A stretch of DNA of 47,702 nucleotides from an uncultured Lachnospiraceae bacterium. GTDB taxonomy: Bacteria; Bacillota; Clostridia; Lachnospirales; Lachnospiraceae. Positions within the stretch are counted from its first letter, which is position 1. The number at the start of each line of letters is the position of its first letter. Location: contig CAMWTP010000042.1 in the NCBI GenBank assembly GCA_947177165.1, forward strand, positions 1-47,702. The letters run 5' to 3'. Shown here one piece after another: positions 24,529 through 33,382 of the stretch. The notes under the pieces were generated by a model. It was not told where the DNA came from and searched no databases. It saw only the letters and a program-made list of their open reading frames with translations. The position numbers and the translations under genes are program-made.

Positions 24529-27003
24529 CTATCTTCGCGCTTTTATGATAATCTCGCATTCCTTCAGTTCCGGCGAGAACGCGCAGACTCTGATTTCCCC
24601 GCTTTCCCCAGCGGACTGGATCAGTGCCAGTAGCAGCCCGGAGAAAGCATGTCTGCTGGAAGCCTTGTCATTTTCCCGGCATCCCGGATCGCCGTTTCCA
24701 AGACCCAGCAAAGTGCCTGCACCTGTTACTTTGAAGGCGACATTATGATCTGCATCCGGCACGATGGTTCCGTTGGCGTCTACAATGGATACCTTCACAC
24801 AGGCAACATCCGTACCGTCTGCCTGAATCACCTGCCGGTTTGCTTCCATACAGATCGCCGCTGCCTTCCCTGCTGTTCTCTGGATGTCCGCTGCCACAGG
24901 CTCTCCGTTGCGGTATCCGACAGCCCTCAATTCACCCGCCTGGAACGGCACTTCGTACGCAATCCAGTCGCCATCCAGGGGCTTTCTGCCCAAGGATGTT
25001 CCATTCAAAATTAAGTCTGCCTCTTCACAGTTTGTGTATAAACGGACTGTCTTGATCTCGCCTTCCTGCTTCCATGTCCAGTGCGGCATGATGTGAATCA
25101 GCGGCGCATCTTTCATGCGCGCCTCATAATAATAACAGTCATCTTTCGGAAAACCGCATGTATCCATGATACCGAAGTTAGAGCAGACCTGATATTCTTT
25201 CAGCGGAGTCGTCTCCCCTCTGTAATCAAATCCTGTCCAGATGAAAAATCCTCCTGTTTTTGGGTTGTCCTGATAGAATTTCCAGGTCTGCCACGGGCGG
25301 GCGGTTCCCCCCGCATGCGGCCCGCCTTCGCCGCCCATCATAACGTACCGGGTTCCGTAGCTGGAACAGTGTCCGCGCTCTTTGTTATCTTCATAAATTC
25401 CTCTGGTTGTGTACCAGGAAGCGCTTTCGGTGCTCAGAAATTTCATATTTGGATATCTGGCAGACAGATTATGAATCTGGTTATTGTTTAGCGTTGACTC
25501 TGCATAGTTCATTCCAAATACGTCATAAATTTCCGTGCCGTATTTTGCAGCCATTTCCCCGGATAAAAATGCCTCAGCCGATAGGAACAGGCGGCTGTCA
25601 TCCAGATTCCTTGCAAAGGGCAGCATTTTGTCCAGAATCCGCAGTGCCTGATAGCTTCCCGCAAAAATCTCCTCGTTGGACATACTCCATGCAAACACGC
25701 AGGGATGATTTCTGGAGCTTTTGATCAGTTCTTCCAGGTCTTCCAGCCGATGCCTGCTGGTCTCTATAATTCTGTTTTCATTTATTACCAGAACTCCCAT
25801 CTGGTCACAGGCGTCCAACAGCTCCAGCGTCGCCGGGTTGTGCGAAGAACGGAATGCATTGAAGCCGACTTCCCTGATTTTCTGAATCTTATAATTCTGT
25901 ATCGCATCCGGGATCGCGGCGCCCACTCCGGCAAAATCCTGATGGAAACAGGTTCCGTACAAAGGTGTTTTCACGCCGTTGAGCAGCAGTCCCTCGGATG
26001 TATATTCAATGCTGCGGATTCCAAAGACTGTCTTATAGCAGTCCACCGGCTTATTCTCGACAAATACTTCTGTAATCGCTGTATAAAGGCAGGGGTTTCC
26101 GCAGTCCCAAAGCCTGGCGTCTGTCACTTCCAGCTGGCAGCATTGGATGTTTTTTCCATAGGCAGGAATCCGTCCTGCTGCCCTTGTCTGCCCGGTTTCC
26201 TGTCCGTCAGGATCGATAATGGTGGTGCATATGCAGTAGGGTGTCTCCGCGGATGTCTCATTGCAGACCGTTGTCTCAATTTCCAGAACAGCATCTTTTC
26301 CTGTTACGGTCGGCTTCACAAACACGCCCCAACGGTCTACATGAATGTTTTCGTAAAACGTCAGCCATGTGTGACGGTAGATGCCGCCGCCTTCATACCA
26401 CCAGCCCTCACTTCCGTTTGTAGTGTCGCAGCGGACTAAAATGACATTTTCGCCTTCCTGAACTCCGTACTTTGTGAGCTCCGTCACATCAAACTGAAAC
26501 CCTGTGTATCCGGAATAGTGATCTCCGATAAAACATCCGTTGTACCAGAACGAAGCATTGCGCATAACGCCGTCAAATTCCAGTACAACCCGTTTTCCCA
26601 AGACACTTCTTGAGACCCGAAAGGTCTTGCGGTAGTATGCGATACCATCTGGAATGTATCCCTGCGCCCAGTCTGCAGTGTCGTCCGTGACGCCGATTTC
26701 CACCCGGAAATCATGCGGAAGATTTACTTTTTTCCAGTTTTTGACTGACTTTGCTGTATCCGGAAGCTTTCCCATCAGCATGCTCCCTGCGTCGATATCA
26801 TCCTTGACTTCCTCTCCGACCGGAAGAATGTCCTGCAGGGCACGCAGCATTTTTCCTGCGCCTGCAAAGGGTTCAAACCACTCTCCATCCACCGCATTTG
26901 TGATTCCTCCAAGCACCCCGCTCTTTGCATAGGTCTTTGGAATTGGTCCGATTTCATCAATTATATACATCCAGTCTTTGTCAAAATTCTGCCTGCTTCT
27001 CAT
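24529..27003 (-). CDS. glycoside hydrolase family 2 (beta-galactosidase/glucuronidase type)
   Basis: An 824-residue GH2 enzyme. The N-terminal sugar-binding jelly roll has NLPHDFRVEIG, IAYYRKTFRV and GFQFDVTE; the catalytic barrel contains FNAFRSSHNPATLELLDACD, the acid/base in WSMSNEE (Glu444) and the nucleophile in FLSTESASW (Glu526). A C-terminal Ig-like/DUF4982 part (VACVKVSIVDANG, LGLGNGDPG) completes it. There is no signal peptide, so it acts on imported oligosaccharides in the cytoplasm. The ATG at 27003 follows GAGGAGGT; an extra upstream 22 residues are unlikely to be translated. It lies 76 bases after the symporter gene and under the same AraC control. Confidence 0.92.
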   Translation of the reverse strand: MRSRQNFDKDWMYIIDEIGPIPKTYAKSGVLGGITNAVDGEWFEPFAGAGKMLRALQDILPVGEEVKDDIDAGSMLMGKLPDTAKSVKNWKKVNLPHDFRVEIGVTDDTADWAQGYIPDGIAYYRKTFRVSRSVLGKRVVLEFDGVMRNASFWYNGCFIGDHYSGYTGFQFDVTELTKYGVQEGENVILVRCDTTNGSEGWWYEGGGIYRHTWLTFYENIHVDRWGVFVKPTVTGKDAVLEIETTVCNETSAETPYCICTTIIDPDGQETGQTRAAGRIPAYGKNIQCCQLEVTDARLWDCGNPCLYTAITEVFVENKPVDCYKTVFGIRSIEYTSEGLLLNGVKTPLYGTCFHQDFAGVGAAIPDAIQNYKIQKIREVGFNAFRSSHNPATLELLDACDQMGVLVINENRIIETSRHRLEDLEELIKSSRNHPCVFAWSMSNEEIFAGSYQALRILDKMLPFARNLDDSRLFLSAEAFLSGEMAAKYGTEIYDVFGMNYAESTLNNNQIHNLSARYPNMKFLSTESASWYTTRGIYEDNKERGHCSSYGTRYVMMGGEGGPHAGGTARPWQTWKFYQDNPKTGGFFIWTGFDYRGETTPLKEYQVCSNFGIMDTCGFPKDDCYYYEARMKDAPLIHIMPHWTWKQEGEIKTVRLYTNCEEADLILNGTSLGRKPLDGDWIAYEVPFQAGELRAVGYRNGEPVAADIQRTAGKAAAICMEANRQVIQADGTDVACVKVSIVDANGTIVPDADHNVAFKVTGAGTLLGLGNGDPGCRENDKASSRHAFSGLLLALIQSAGESGEIRVCAFSPELKECEIIIKARR

Positions 27004-27079
27004 AGTTATACCTCCTCGCGCGCTTTGGCACGCATAACAGTCAATCGCTTGAAAGTGATCTTTTTTCACACTTAATTTG

Positions 27080-28471
27080 TTATGTTTCTGTTTCTGCTTG
27101 TTTTCTGCGTTCCTCTAATTCCATGACGATTTTTTTATGTTCTTTGTCTGTGAAGCTGTTGAACAGCATTGGCATTATGGAGAACATTCCCAGCACGGCG
27201 GCAAACAATGTAAAGGCTCCGTGGATCATAAACTGTGTCTTGCTGGTAACCTGATTTGGAACATAATCCGCTGCCTCCAGGACAATTCCTGTCACGCCGG
27301 CGCTCAATGCCATGCCGATCTTTGCTGACAATGTCTGTGTTGAACTAATCAAGCCTTCCTGGCGGTTTCCAAATTTCCACTCGGCATACTCAATGGTATT
27401 TGTCAGCATCGTAGAAGCTACTACTGCGGATATTCCAAGGGGAATACTCGTAAGCGCGTACAGGACCATCGCCAGCGGGACATTATGAAATCCGACAAAG
27501 AAAAAGACGACATCCACCGTGATACCAAATACTTTTGCCCCGATAAATACAGATTTGGAATCAAACCTTTTGGTAAACGATGGTGCGATCATCAGGCCAA
27601 ACACCATTCCCGGAAGAAACAGCAGGCTGAATATCGGAATCAGGCTCTCAGAACCGATACAGTCCTTGACATAATAGATCACCATTCCCTGCTTGAGCAT
27701 CGTTCCGATATTGCCAATCAGTCCGCAGCTGAGCAGAAGCAGCAGCGGTCTGTTCTGTACAATTGCCTTCACCGAACTTTTCAAAGTGATTTTCTGGTTG
27801 GGCACTGGCTGGACATGCTCCCTGATATTTGCAAATCCAATGATGTAAAAAATCGCCCCTGCAATGCCGACTGCCAGCGCAGTCATCATATATCCTTTCG
27901 CTTTATCCCCCTGTCCCAGTACCGAAATCAGCGGAATCGCTATCACGCCAAGTACAGTCGAAGCCAGCGTGGTGGTCATGCGGGAGAGACTGATGATCTT
28001 AGAGCGTTTCGGCACATCGGAGGACATCGCTGCCGGCATTGTCCAGTATGGCACATCGACTGCTGTAAACGCCATGCTCATCATCACATACGTCACGCCT
28101 GCATAGGCTATTTTCTGTGCTGGCGATAAATCCGGCGAGCTGAAGTTCAAAACCAGAAAGATCACAATGACCGGCGCCATAAATAAAAGCCATGGCCGGT
28201 AACGCCCCCATTTTGTTCTTGTGTGGTCTGCAATGCTTCCCATCATCGGGTCATTCACCCCGTCCCATACTCTGGTCAGCAGCATGATAATACTGGCAGC
28301 ACCAGCCGAAATTCCGAAAATATCGGTGTAGAATACCAGCATATAACTGCTCCACAGACCAAAGATAAGATTCTGCCCAAATCCTGCGATGGCATGTCCG
28401 AACATTTCGCGTCCAGTGACTTCTCCCTCGGCAACCTGCGACATAACTGCATTTTTTCCTACCAGTTTCAT
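27080..28471 (-). CDS. GPH-family sugar:cation symporter
   Basis: A 463-residue, about 12-span permease of the glycoside-pentoside-hexuronide family (MFS_2). Typical motifs: FGISAGAASIIMLLTRVWDG, NDPMMGSIADHTRTKWGRYR and VDVPYWTMPAAMS. It likely imports the glycoside that the downstream GH2 enzyme splits. The ATG at 28471 has a very good GGAGGAAGG site. The open frame extends 64 residues farther upstream, but that part runs through the regulatory region and the araC terminator. Confidence 0.92.
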   Translation of the reverse strand: MKLVGKNAVMSQVAEGEVTGREMFGHAIAGFGQNLIFGLWSSYMLVFYTDIFGISAGAASIIMLLTRVWDGVNDPMMGSIADHTRTKWGRYRPWLLFMAPVIVIFLVLNFSSPDLSPAQKIAYAGVTYVMMSMAFTAVDVPYWTMPAAMSSDVPKRSKIISLSRMTTTLASTVLGVIAIPLISVLGQGDKAKGYMMTALAVGIAGAIFYIIGFANIREHVQPVPNQKITLKSSVKAIVQNRPLLLLLSCGLIGNIGTMLKQGMVIYYVKDCIGSESLIPIFSLLFLPGMVFGLMIAPSFTKRFDSKSVFIGAKVFGITVDVVFFFVGFHNVPLAMVLYALTSIPLGISAVVASTMLTNTIEYAEWKFGNRQEGLISSTQTLSAKIGMALSAGVTGIVLEAADYVPNQVTSKTQFMIHGAFTLFAAVLGMFSIMPMLFNSFTDKEHKKIVMELEERRKQAETET

Positions 28472-28506
28472 AATCCTTCCTCCCTTGTCTGTATTATTTG
28501 ATGGCT

Positions 28507-28533
28507 GTAACGATGGCGATACGGAATCGTTAC
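28507..28533 (-). promoter_or_regulatory. 8-bp inverted repeat in symporter leader
   Basis: GTAACGAT (28507-28514) is mirrored by ATCGTTAC (28526-28533) with 11 bases between. It lies 36 bases upstream of the symporter start, inside the predicted mRNA leader. It could be a second operator or a leader hairpin. Confidence 0.5.
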
Positions 28534-28566
28534 GGCGTATTTTTATTTTTGCATGAAAGCCAGATA

Positions 28567-28641
28567 AATATAATGTCCCAGACACGACAACTTTCATGTT
28601 TGTATGACGTATCCAGACATTCTGTATGTCATATCCTGTCA
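28567..28641 (-). promoter_or_regulatory. AraC tandem operator and symporter/GH2 promoter
   Basis: Two 19-base direct repeats with the plus-strand pattern TGTATGnCnTATCCnGnCA lie at 28601-28619 and 28623-28641, 22 bases apart, that is, on the same face of the helix. This is the usual half-site arrangement of AraC-family activators. A -10-like TATATT on the minus strand lies at 28567-28572, with a poor -35 (GAAAGT, 28590-28595) adjoining the proximal half-site, as expected of an activator-dependent promoter. Confidence 0.7.
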
Positions 28642-28707
28642 AAAAATATACAGCGCTGTGCAAGTTCCAGTGAGTGATTCACTGTCGTCTGCACAGCGCT
28701 GTATATT
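28641..28707 (-). terminator. strong terminator of the araC gene
   Basis: A perfect 18-bp inverted repeat (28645-28662 with 28690-28707; core CAGCGCTG) holds a nested 6-bp hairpin CAGTGA/TCACTG in its 27-base loop. On the minus strand it is followed by six T. It lies directly after the araC stop codon. Confidence 0.9.
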
Positions 28708-28709
28708 AT

Positions 28710-29783
28710 TCAAACTTTTTGTCCGTACACTCTTTTGCACTCCCCTGGGAGAATGCCAAACTCGTCCTTAAACATTCCATAAAAATGCGAATGGTTTTTA
28801 AATCCCATGCACTCTATCACATCTGCCACACTCATATTCGTCTCGATCAGAAGGCTTTTCGCCTTGTGGAGCAATATTTTCTGACAGTATCGGCCAATCG
28901 GATACCCCGTGAACTTTTTCACGATTCTGTTCAGGTAGTCTCCGCTGTAATTCAGTTCACTGGACAGCTCCTGTCTGTTATACTTGCCCGGATTCTCCTC
29001 CACCAGGCTCTTAATCTGTTCAAATAATTGCTCTTCGACAGTCGATGCCAGTGTGATATATAAAATGCGGTGGTACTCCTGATTCTGCAGTTCAAAAAAC
29101 AAGCGCTCCACCAACCCATGAAATATATGCAGATATCCCGGCGCTTTTTCCATCAGTTCCTTTGCCATCTGTTCCAATAGTTCATGGATATTCTGAATGC
29201 CTGATTCCACCTCTGCAAATACATGCAGATAATCCTTTTTGTATGCAGAGGTTTCTTCCAGATTCGCTGTCAGAAACCGATACACGATTCCTGACGCTTT
29301 TCTGACATTTTCCAGTATTTGCCCGACATACTCTTTCGAGAGGCACAGATACACGACGAAGAAGTCGTTTCCTGAAAGCTCGCAATGTTTCGTATTGCGA
29401 TTGATGAAACATCCTTCCCCTTTTTTGTATAGATAGGTATTGCTCTCAATCTGCTGCTCCACGGAACCTTCCAGCACATACATGAACTCATAATAATCAT
29501 GCTGATGCAATTTGATTCCCCATTCATCCGGGAATATCATGTTTCCGTTCTGACTGTCACCGCTGGTGTCCCTTCCCGCCGCGAATTTCTTTTCCCCACT
29601 GATTCCGCCGAAACGAATATTCCCCCTGTCTCCAGACTGGCCTCCCGACATTACATTGATACAAAACGGCGCATTCAGATACCGCATATGATCCATTCTG
29701 AGCATTTCAGAATATTCCTCCTGCGATTCGCCTGGCATAATATTCAGTTTATTATTCAGCGCATACAATGGGAATATGAACAT
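28710..29783 (-). CDS. AraC-family transcriptional activator
   Basis: A 357-residue regulator. The middle part is a cupin sensor (IKLHQHDYYEFMYVLEGSVE, then the KKGEGCFINRNTKHCEL strand) and the C-terminal 100 residues are the double HTH (YNRQELSSELNYSGDYLNRI, MSVADVIECMGFKNHSHFYG, KDEFGILPGECKR). It should sense a sugar and activate the symporter/GH2 operon through the tandem repeat in front of it. AGGTGG lies 10 bases before the ATG. Alternative Mets at residues 16, 27, 30 and 33 are possible starts. Confidence 0.9.
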   Translation of the reverse strand: MFIFPLYALNNKLNIMPGESQEEYSEMLRMDHMRYLNAPFCINVMSGGQSGDRGNIRFGGISGEKKFAAGRDTSGDSQNGNMIFPDEWGIKLHQHDYYEFMYVLEGSVEQQIESNTYLYKKGEGCFINRNTKHCELSGNDFFVVYLCLSKEYVGQILENVRKASGIVYRFLTANLEETSAYKKDYLHVFAEVESGIQNIHELLEQMAKELMEKAPGYLHIFHGLVERLFFELQNQEYHRILYITLASTVEEQLFEQIKSLVEENPGKYNRQELSSELNYSGDYLNRIVKKFTGYPIGRYCQKILLHKAKSLLIETNMSVADVIECMGFKNHSHFYGMFKDEFGILPGECKRVYGQKV

Positions 29784-29814
29784 GTTTTAACCACCTGCAT
29801 CACAATTTTTTCCT

Positions 29815-29844
29815 ATTATCGCATAGCCATAAACCATATGTCAA
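29815..29844 (-). promoter_or_regulatory. araC promoter
   Basis: On the minus strand, a perfect TTGACA (29839-29844) and GATAAT (29815-29820) with an 18-base spacer, 31 bases before the araC start. Confidence 0.7.
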
Positions 29845-29896
29845 CCCAGTATTCCGACCAGCCAGAAATTGGAATTCTGAATGCGGATGCGGTGTT

Positions 29897-31093
29897 CTAT
29901 TTCTTACAGATAAACATTCCCGTGGATTTGTGGATAAACATGGCTCCTTCGCGGTTGAGCTTATCCTGTATCACTGCCAGCAGCTCACGGCCTCTCTGCT
30001 CCAGAATCAGGGGAGCGTTGCCGGGGTAGGAGTAGATATAGTCATAGATGACCTGGGGATCATCTACGATCAGGTCGTTGTTCTGATCCTGACGCTTCAC
30101 CTGGGCAAAATGCCTCGTCAGCTGGGGGGCAGCATTTTCCAGATGAAATCCTCCGGTCAGGTTTTGGATGGGCATCTCTATCCGGGGATCGAAGGCGATG
30201 ACAAGCTGGTGCAGTTCCTGCATGTGTGTATCTCCCACAGTGGAACAGTAGAAAGTGCCCTCCGGTTTCAGCGCCCGCGCGATGGAGGCCAGGCAGGTGT
30301 CACGGCGCTCCACATGGTACAGCATGTGGTTGGCAATGATGCGGTCATAAGAGGCCGGGGGCAGATCCAGGGCGTTGGCGTCCAGAATCCGGTACTCAAT
30401 ATGGATCTGGCGTGCATCCAGTTCTTTTTTATAGGGAGCCAGGTTTTGGCGGGTCTGTTCCAGCATTTCCGCGGAGCGGTCCGTGAGGACCAGGTGCAGC
30501 CCTTCCGGAAGCAGCCGGGTGCGCTCCATCCAGAGCAGTCCCGTGCCGCAGCCCAGTTCCAGCACAGTCTCTCCCGGCTGCAGGTCCAGACGCTCATAGA
30601 CCCATTCCATCCAGCTCTGGGAGCTGGTGGAGTAGTTGTGAATATTGATTCGTCGTTTTAAATTCTCGGGATTTTGATATTGTTCCAGCACTTTCTCATC
30701 ACTGGTCAGCAGGTTCAGGCAGCGGACCAGAACCTGCCATTTGTCCTCCTGGCTGCTGTGCTGCGCCAGTTCAATGGTGGAAATCAGCAGTTCCAACCGT
30801 GTCTTCTTTTCCAGAAGCAGACTCTTCTGCTGGGCCAGAATCGCCTCCTGATCCAGAGCATGCGCTTCCTGGGCGGCAATCAGCTGCTGAATCTGTTCCA
30901 GAGAGAAGCCCAGATATTTCAGCATCATAATCCGCTGCAGCAGAGCCAGGGAGCTTTTGTCGTAGTAGCGGTAGCCTGTGTCTGAGTGGGAGACTGGGGG
31001 CAGCAGCCCCTTGGTGTCATAGTATCGTATCGTGCGCAGGGAGATTCCGGCGATTCGCGCAATTTCCCCAGCAGTATAATATTGATTGTCCAT
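29897..31093 (-). CDS. MerR-type regulator fused to a SAM methyltransferase
   Basis: A 398-residue fusion. Residues 1-72 are a MerR winged HTH (YYTAGEIARIAGISLRTIRY, SDTGYRYYDKSSLALLQRI); 75-112 form the dimerisation coil; about 160-395 are a class I methyltransferase with motif I VLELGCGTG (177-185), the acidic TDRSAEML, ILDANALDLPP and MLYHV. The effector domain of an ordinary MerR protein is thus replaced by an enzyme, suggesting that it senses and modifies a small molecule, perhaps a drug. Its own promoter has the classic MerR 19-base spacing. The DNA looks richer in G+C than the neighbours, consistent with transfer. Confidence 0.9.
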   Translation of the reverse strand: MDNQYYTAGEIARIAGISLRTIRYYDTKGLLPPVSHSDTGYRYYDKSSLALLQRIMMLKYLGFSLEQIQQLIAAQEAHALDQEAILAQQKSLLLEKKTRLELLISTIELAQHSSQEDKWQVLVRCLNLLTSDEKVLEQYQNPENLKRRINIHNYSTSSQSWMEWVYERLDLQPGETVLELGCGTGLLWMERTRLLPEGLHLVLTDRSAEMLEQTRQNLAPYKKELDARQIHIEYRILDANALDLPPASYDRIIANHMLYHVERRDTCLASIARALKPEGTFYCSTVGDTHMQELHQLVIAFDPRIEMPIQNLTGGFHLENAAPQLTRHFAQVKRQDQNNDLIVDDPQVIYDYIYSYPGNAPLILEQRGRELLAVIQDKLNREGAMFIHKSTGMFICKK

Positions 31094-31152
31094 CGTTTAC
31101 CTCCATTTTCTGTTCTGCACCAGTGCGGTATGTTTCAGATATCTGTACTTTT

Positions 31153-31183
31153 ATCATACAGGGTAACGTAAGGTTACAGTCAA
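31153..31183 (-). promoter_or_regulatory. MerR-type promoter with 19-bp spacer and dyad operator
   Basis: On the minus strand, TTGACT (31178-31183) and TATGAT (31153-31158) are 19 bases apart. The spacer holds a perfect dyad, GTAAC/GTTAC (31163-31167 and 31173-31177). Overlong spacers with a central dyad are the hallmark of MerR-family activation by DNA untwisting, so the fusion gene is almost certainly self-regulated. Confidence 0.85.
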
Positions 31184-31265
31184 GAAAAATTTGAATTTCT
31201 TCCTATTATCTGCTTTTATAATGGAATAGGGACTATAGATAGAAAAACAATCAATCGCATTTTCA

Positions 31266-31294
31266 TTTACAAAGCTTTTTGATTATGGTAAATT
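31266..31294 (+). promoter_or_regulatory. candidate metG promoter
   Basis: TTTACA (31266-31271) and TAAATT (31289-31294) with a 17-base spacer, 49 bases before metG. A TATAAT at 31217-31222 is an alternative with no good -35. No T-box or SAM riboswitch features are visible. Confidence 0.45.
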
Positions 31295-31343
31295 ATAAAT
31301 AATTGGGTTTATTACTGAAATACAAGGAAAGGGATGGCAATCA

Positions 31344-33326
31344 ATGCAGAATAAAGGAAAATACTATATCACAACGGCAATTGCGTACACTTCCGGCAAG
31401 CCGCATATCGGGAACAATTACGAGATCGTGCTGGCGGACAGCATAGCGCGCTATAAGAGGAAGGACGGTTACGACGTCTTTTTCCAGACAGGTACGGACG
31501 AGCATGGTCAGAAGATCGAACTCAAGGCGGCGGACGCAGGTGTGACGCCCAAAGCGTTTGTGGACAATGTGGCGGGAGTCATCAGGGGGCTTTGTGACCT
31601 GCTCAACATCTCCTACGACAAATTTATCCGCACAACGGACGAGGATCACGAGAAGCAGGTGCAGAAAATATTTAAACGCCTGTATGACCAGGGCGATATC
31701 TACAAGGGGGCATACGAGGGAATGTACTGTACGCCCTGCGAGTCTTTCTGGACAGAGTCGCAGTTAAAGGACGGCAAGTGCCCGGACTGCGGGCGTGAGG
31801 TGAAGCCGGCGAAGGAGGAGGCTTATTTCTTTAAGATGAGCAAATACGCCGACAGACTCATCGACCACATCAACAGGCACCCGGAGTTTATCCAGCCCGT
31901 ATCGCGCAAAAATGAGATGATGAACAACTTTCTGCTTCCTGGATTACAGGATTTGTGTGTGTCGCGCACCTCATTTAAGTGGGGAATACCCGTTGATTTT
32001 GATGACAGGCATGTCGTCTATGTGTGGCTCGATGCACTCACGAACTATATCACAGGCATCGGATATGACGCGGACGGAAACAGCACAGAGCAGTATCAGA
32101 AGCTGTGGCCGGCAGATTTGCACCTGATCGGAAAAGATATTATCCGTTTCCATACGATTTACTGGCCGATTTTCCTGATGGCGCTCGGGGAGGAGCTCCC
32201 GCATCAGGTATTTGGTCATCCGTGGCTGCTGCAGAACAATGACAAGATGAGCAAGTCAAAGGGAAATATCATGTACGCGGATGACCTGGTTGAGCTGTTC
32301 GGTGTGGACGCAGTGCGGTATTTTGTGTTGCATGAGATGCCGTTTGAGAATGACGGTTCGATCACATGGGATCTGATGGTCGAGCGTCTGAATTCCGACC
32401 TTGCCAATACCCTTGGAAACCTTGTGAACAGAACGATTTCCATGAGCAACAAATACTTTGGCGGCGTGGTGGAAAACAGAGGGGCCGCGGAGGCAGTCGA
32501 TGAGGATCTGAAGGCAGTCGCTGCAGGAACGTATGACAAGGTTGAGGCAAAGATGGCGGAGCTGCGCGTTGCCGATGCGCTGACGGAAATTTTTAACCTG
32601 TTCAAGCGCTGCAACAAATATATCGATGAGACAGAGCCGTGGGTACTTGCAAAAGATGAGGCGAAGAAGGACAGGCTTGCGACCGTTCTGTACAATCTTG
32701 TGGAGGGCATCTCGATTGGTGCCGGACTGCTTGAGCCGTTCATGCCGGAGACTGCACAGAGAATTATGAAGCAGCTAAACAGTGAGGTGCGCGGCTTTGA
32801 ATCGACAAAGACGTTTGGTGTCTATGCATCGGGAACAAAGGTGACAGACGCGCCGGAAATCCTCTTTGCGCGTCTGGACGCGAAGGAGGTTGACGCCAAG
32901 GTGGCAGCGCTTGTGGAGCGGCAGGCGGCAGAGTCCCAGGGGGCAAAGGAGACAGAAAATGACACGAGTGTCATAAATGGGATCGACATTGAGCCGAAGG
33001 CAGAGATCACGTATGAAGATTTCACTAAGATGCAGTTCCAGGTAGGAGAGATTCTTTCCTGTGAGGCAGTGCCGAAGTCAAAGAAACTTCTGTGCAGCCA
33101 GGTAAAGATTGGCTCACAGGTGAAGCAGATCGTATCCGGCATCAAAGCATTTTACAGCCCCGAGGAGATGGTGGGCAAGAAGGTGATGGTGCTTGTGAAC
33201 CTGAAACCGGCGAAGCTTGCGGGCGTACTGTCGGAGGGAATGCTGCTGTGTGCGGAGGATGCGGATGGAAACCTTGCGCTGATGACGCCGGAGAAGGCGA
33301 TGCCGTCCGGGGCAGAAATCATGTAG
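31344..33326 (+). CDS. metG: methionyl-tRNA synthetase
   Basis: A 660-residue class I synthetase. The HIGH-type motif is HIGN (residues 21-24), the zinc knuckle uses Cys129, Cys132, Cys146 and Cys149 (CTPC, CPDC), and KMSKS is at 301-305. The C-terminal 100 residues are a tRNA-binding OB fold (MQFQVGEILSCEAVPKSKKL, IVSGIKAFYSPEE), giving the dimeric bacterial form. The ATG at 31344 is preceded by AAGGAAAGGG, although the closer spacing is to an out-of-frame ATG at 31334. The HAD gene starts 56 bases after its stop. Confidence 0.97.
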   Translation: MQNKGKYYITTAIAYTSGKPHIGNNYEIVLADSIARYKRKDGYDVFFQTGTDEHGQKIELKAADAGVTPKAFVDNVAGVIRGLCDLLNISYDKFIRTTDEDHEKQVQKIFKRLYDQGDIYKGAYEGMYCTPCESFWTESQLKDGKCPDCGREVKPAKEEAYFFKMSKYADRLIDHINRHPEFIQPVSRKNEMMNNFLLPGLQDLCVSRTSFKWGIPVDFDDRHVVYVWLDALTNYITGIGYDADGNSTEQYQKLWPADLHLIGKDIIRFHTIYWPIFLMALGEELPHQVFGHPWLLQNNDKMSKSKGNIMYADDLVELFGVDAVRYFVLHEMPFENDGSITWDLMVERLNSDLANTLGNLVNRTISMSNKYFGGVVENRGAAEAVDEDLKAVAAGTYDKVEAKMAELRVADALTEIFNLFKRCNKYIDETEPWVLAKDEAKKDRLATVLYNLVEGISIGAGLLEPFMPETAQRIMKQLNSEVRGFESTKTFGVYASGTKVTDAPEILFARLDAKEVDAKVAALVERQAAESQGAKETENDTSVINGIDIEPKAEITYEDFTKMQFQVGEILSCEAVPKSKKLLCSQVKIGSQVKQIVSGIKAFYSPEEMVGKKVMVLVNLKPAKLAGVLSEGMLLCAEDADGNLALMTPEKAMPSGAEIM

Positions 33327-33382
33327 CAGGCAAACGCAAAGAACAGCGTTTTTCATTTGCCCAAGGCGGCAGGGAGGTTATT

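Noticed and set aside
25705..26439. 244-codon frame antisense to the GH2 gene
   Set aside because: Shadow of a long G+C-balanced coding region; no start signals.
29930..30661. 243-codon frame antisense to the MerR-methyltransferase
   Set aside because: Shadow frame in a G+C-rich gene; no ribosome site or recognised domain.
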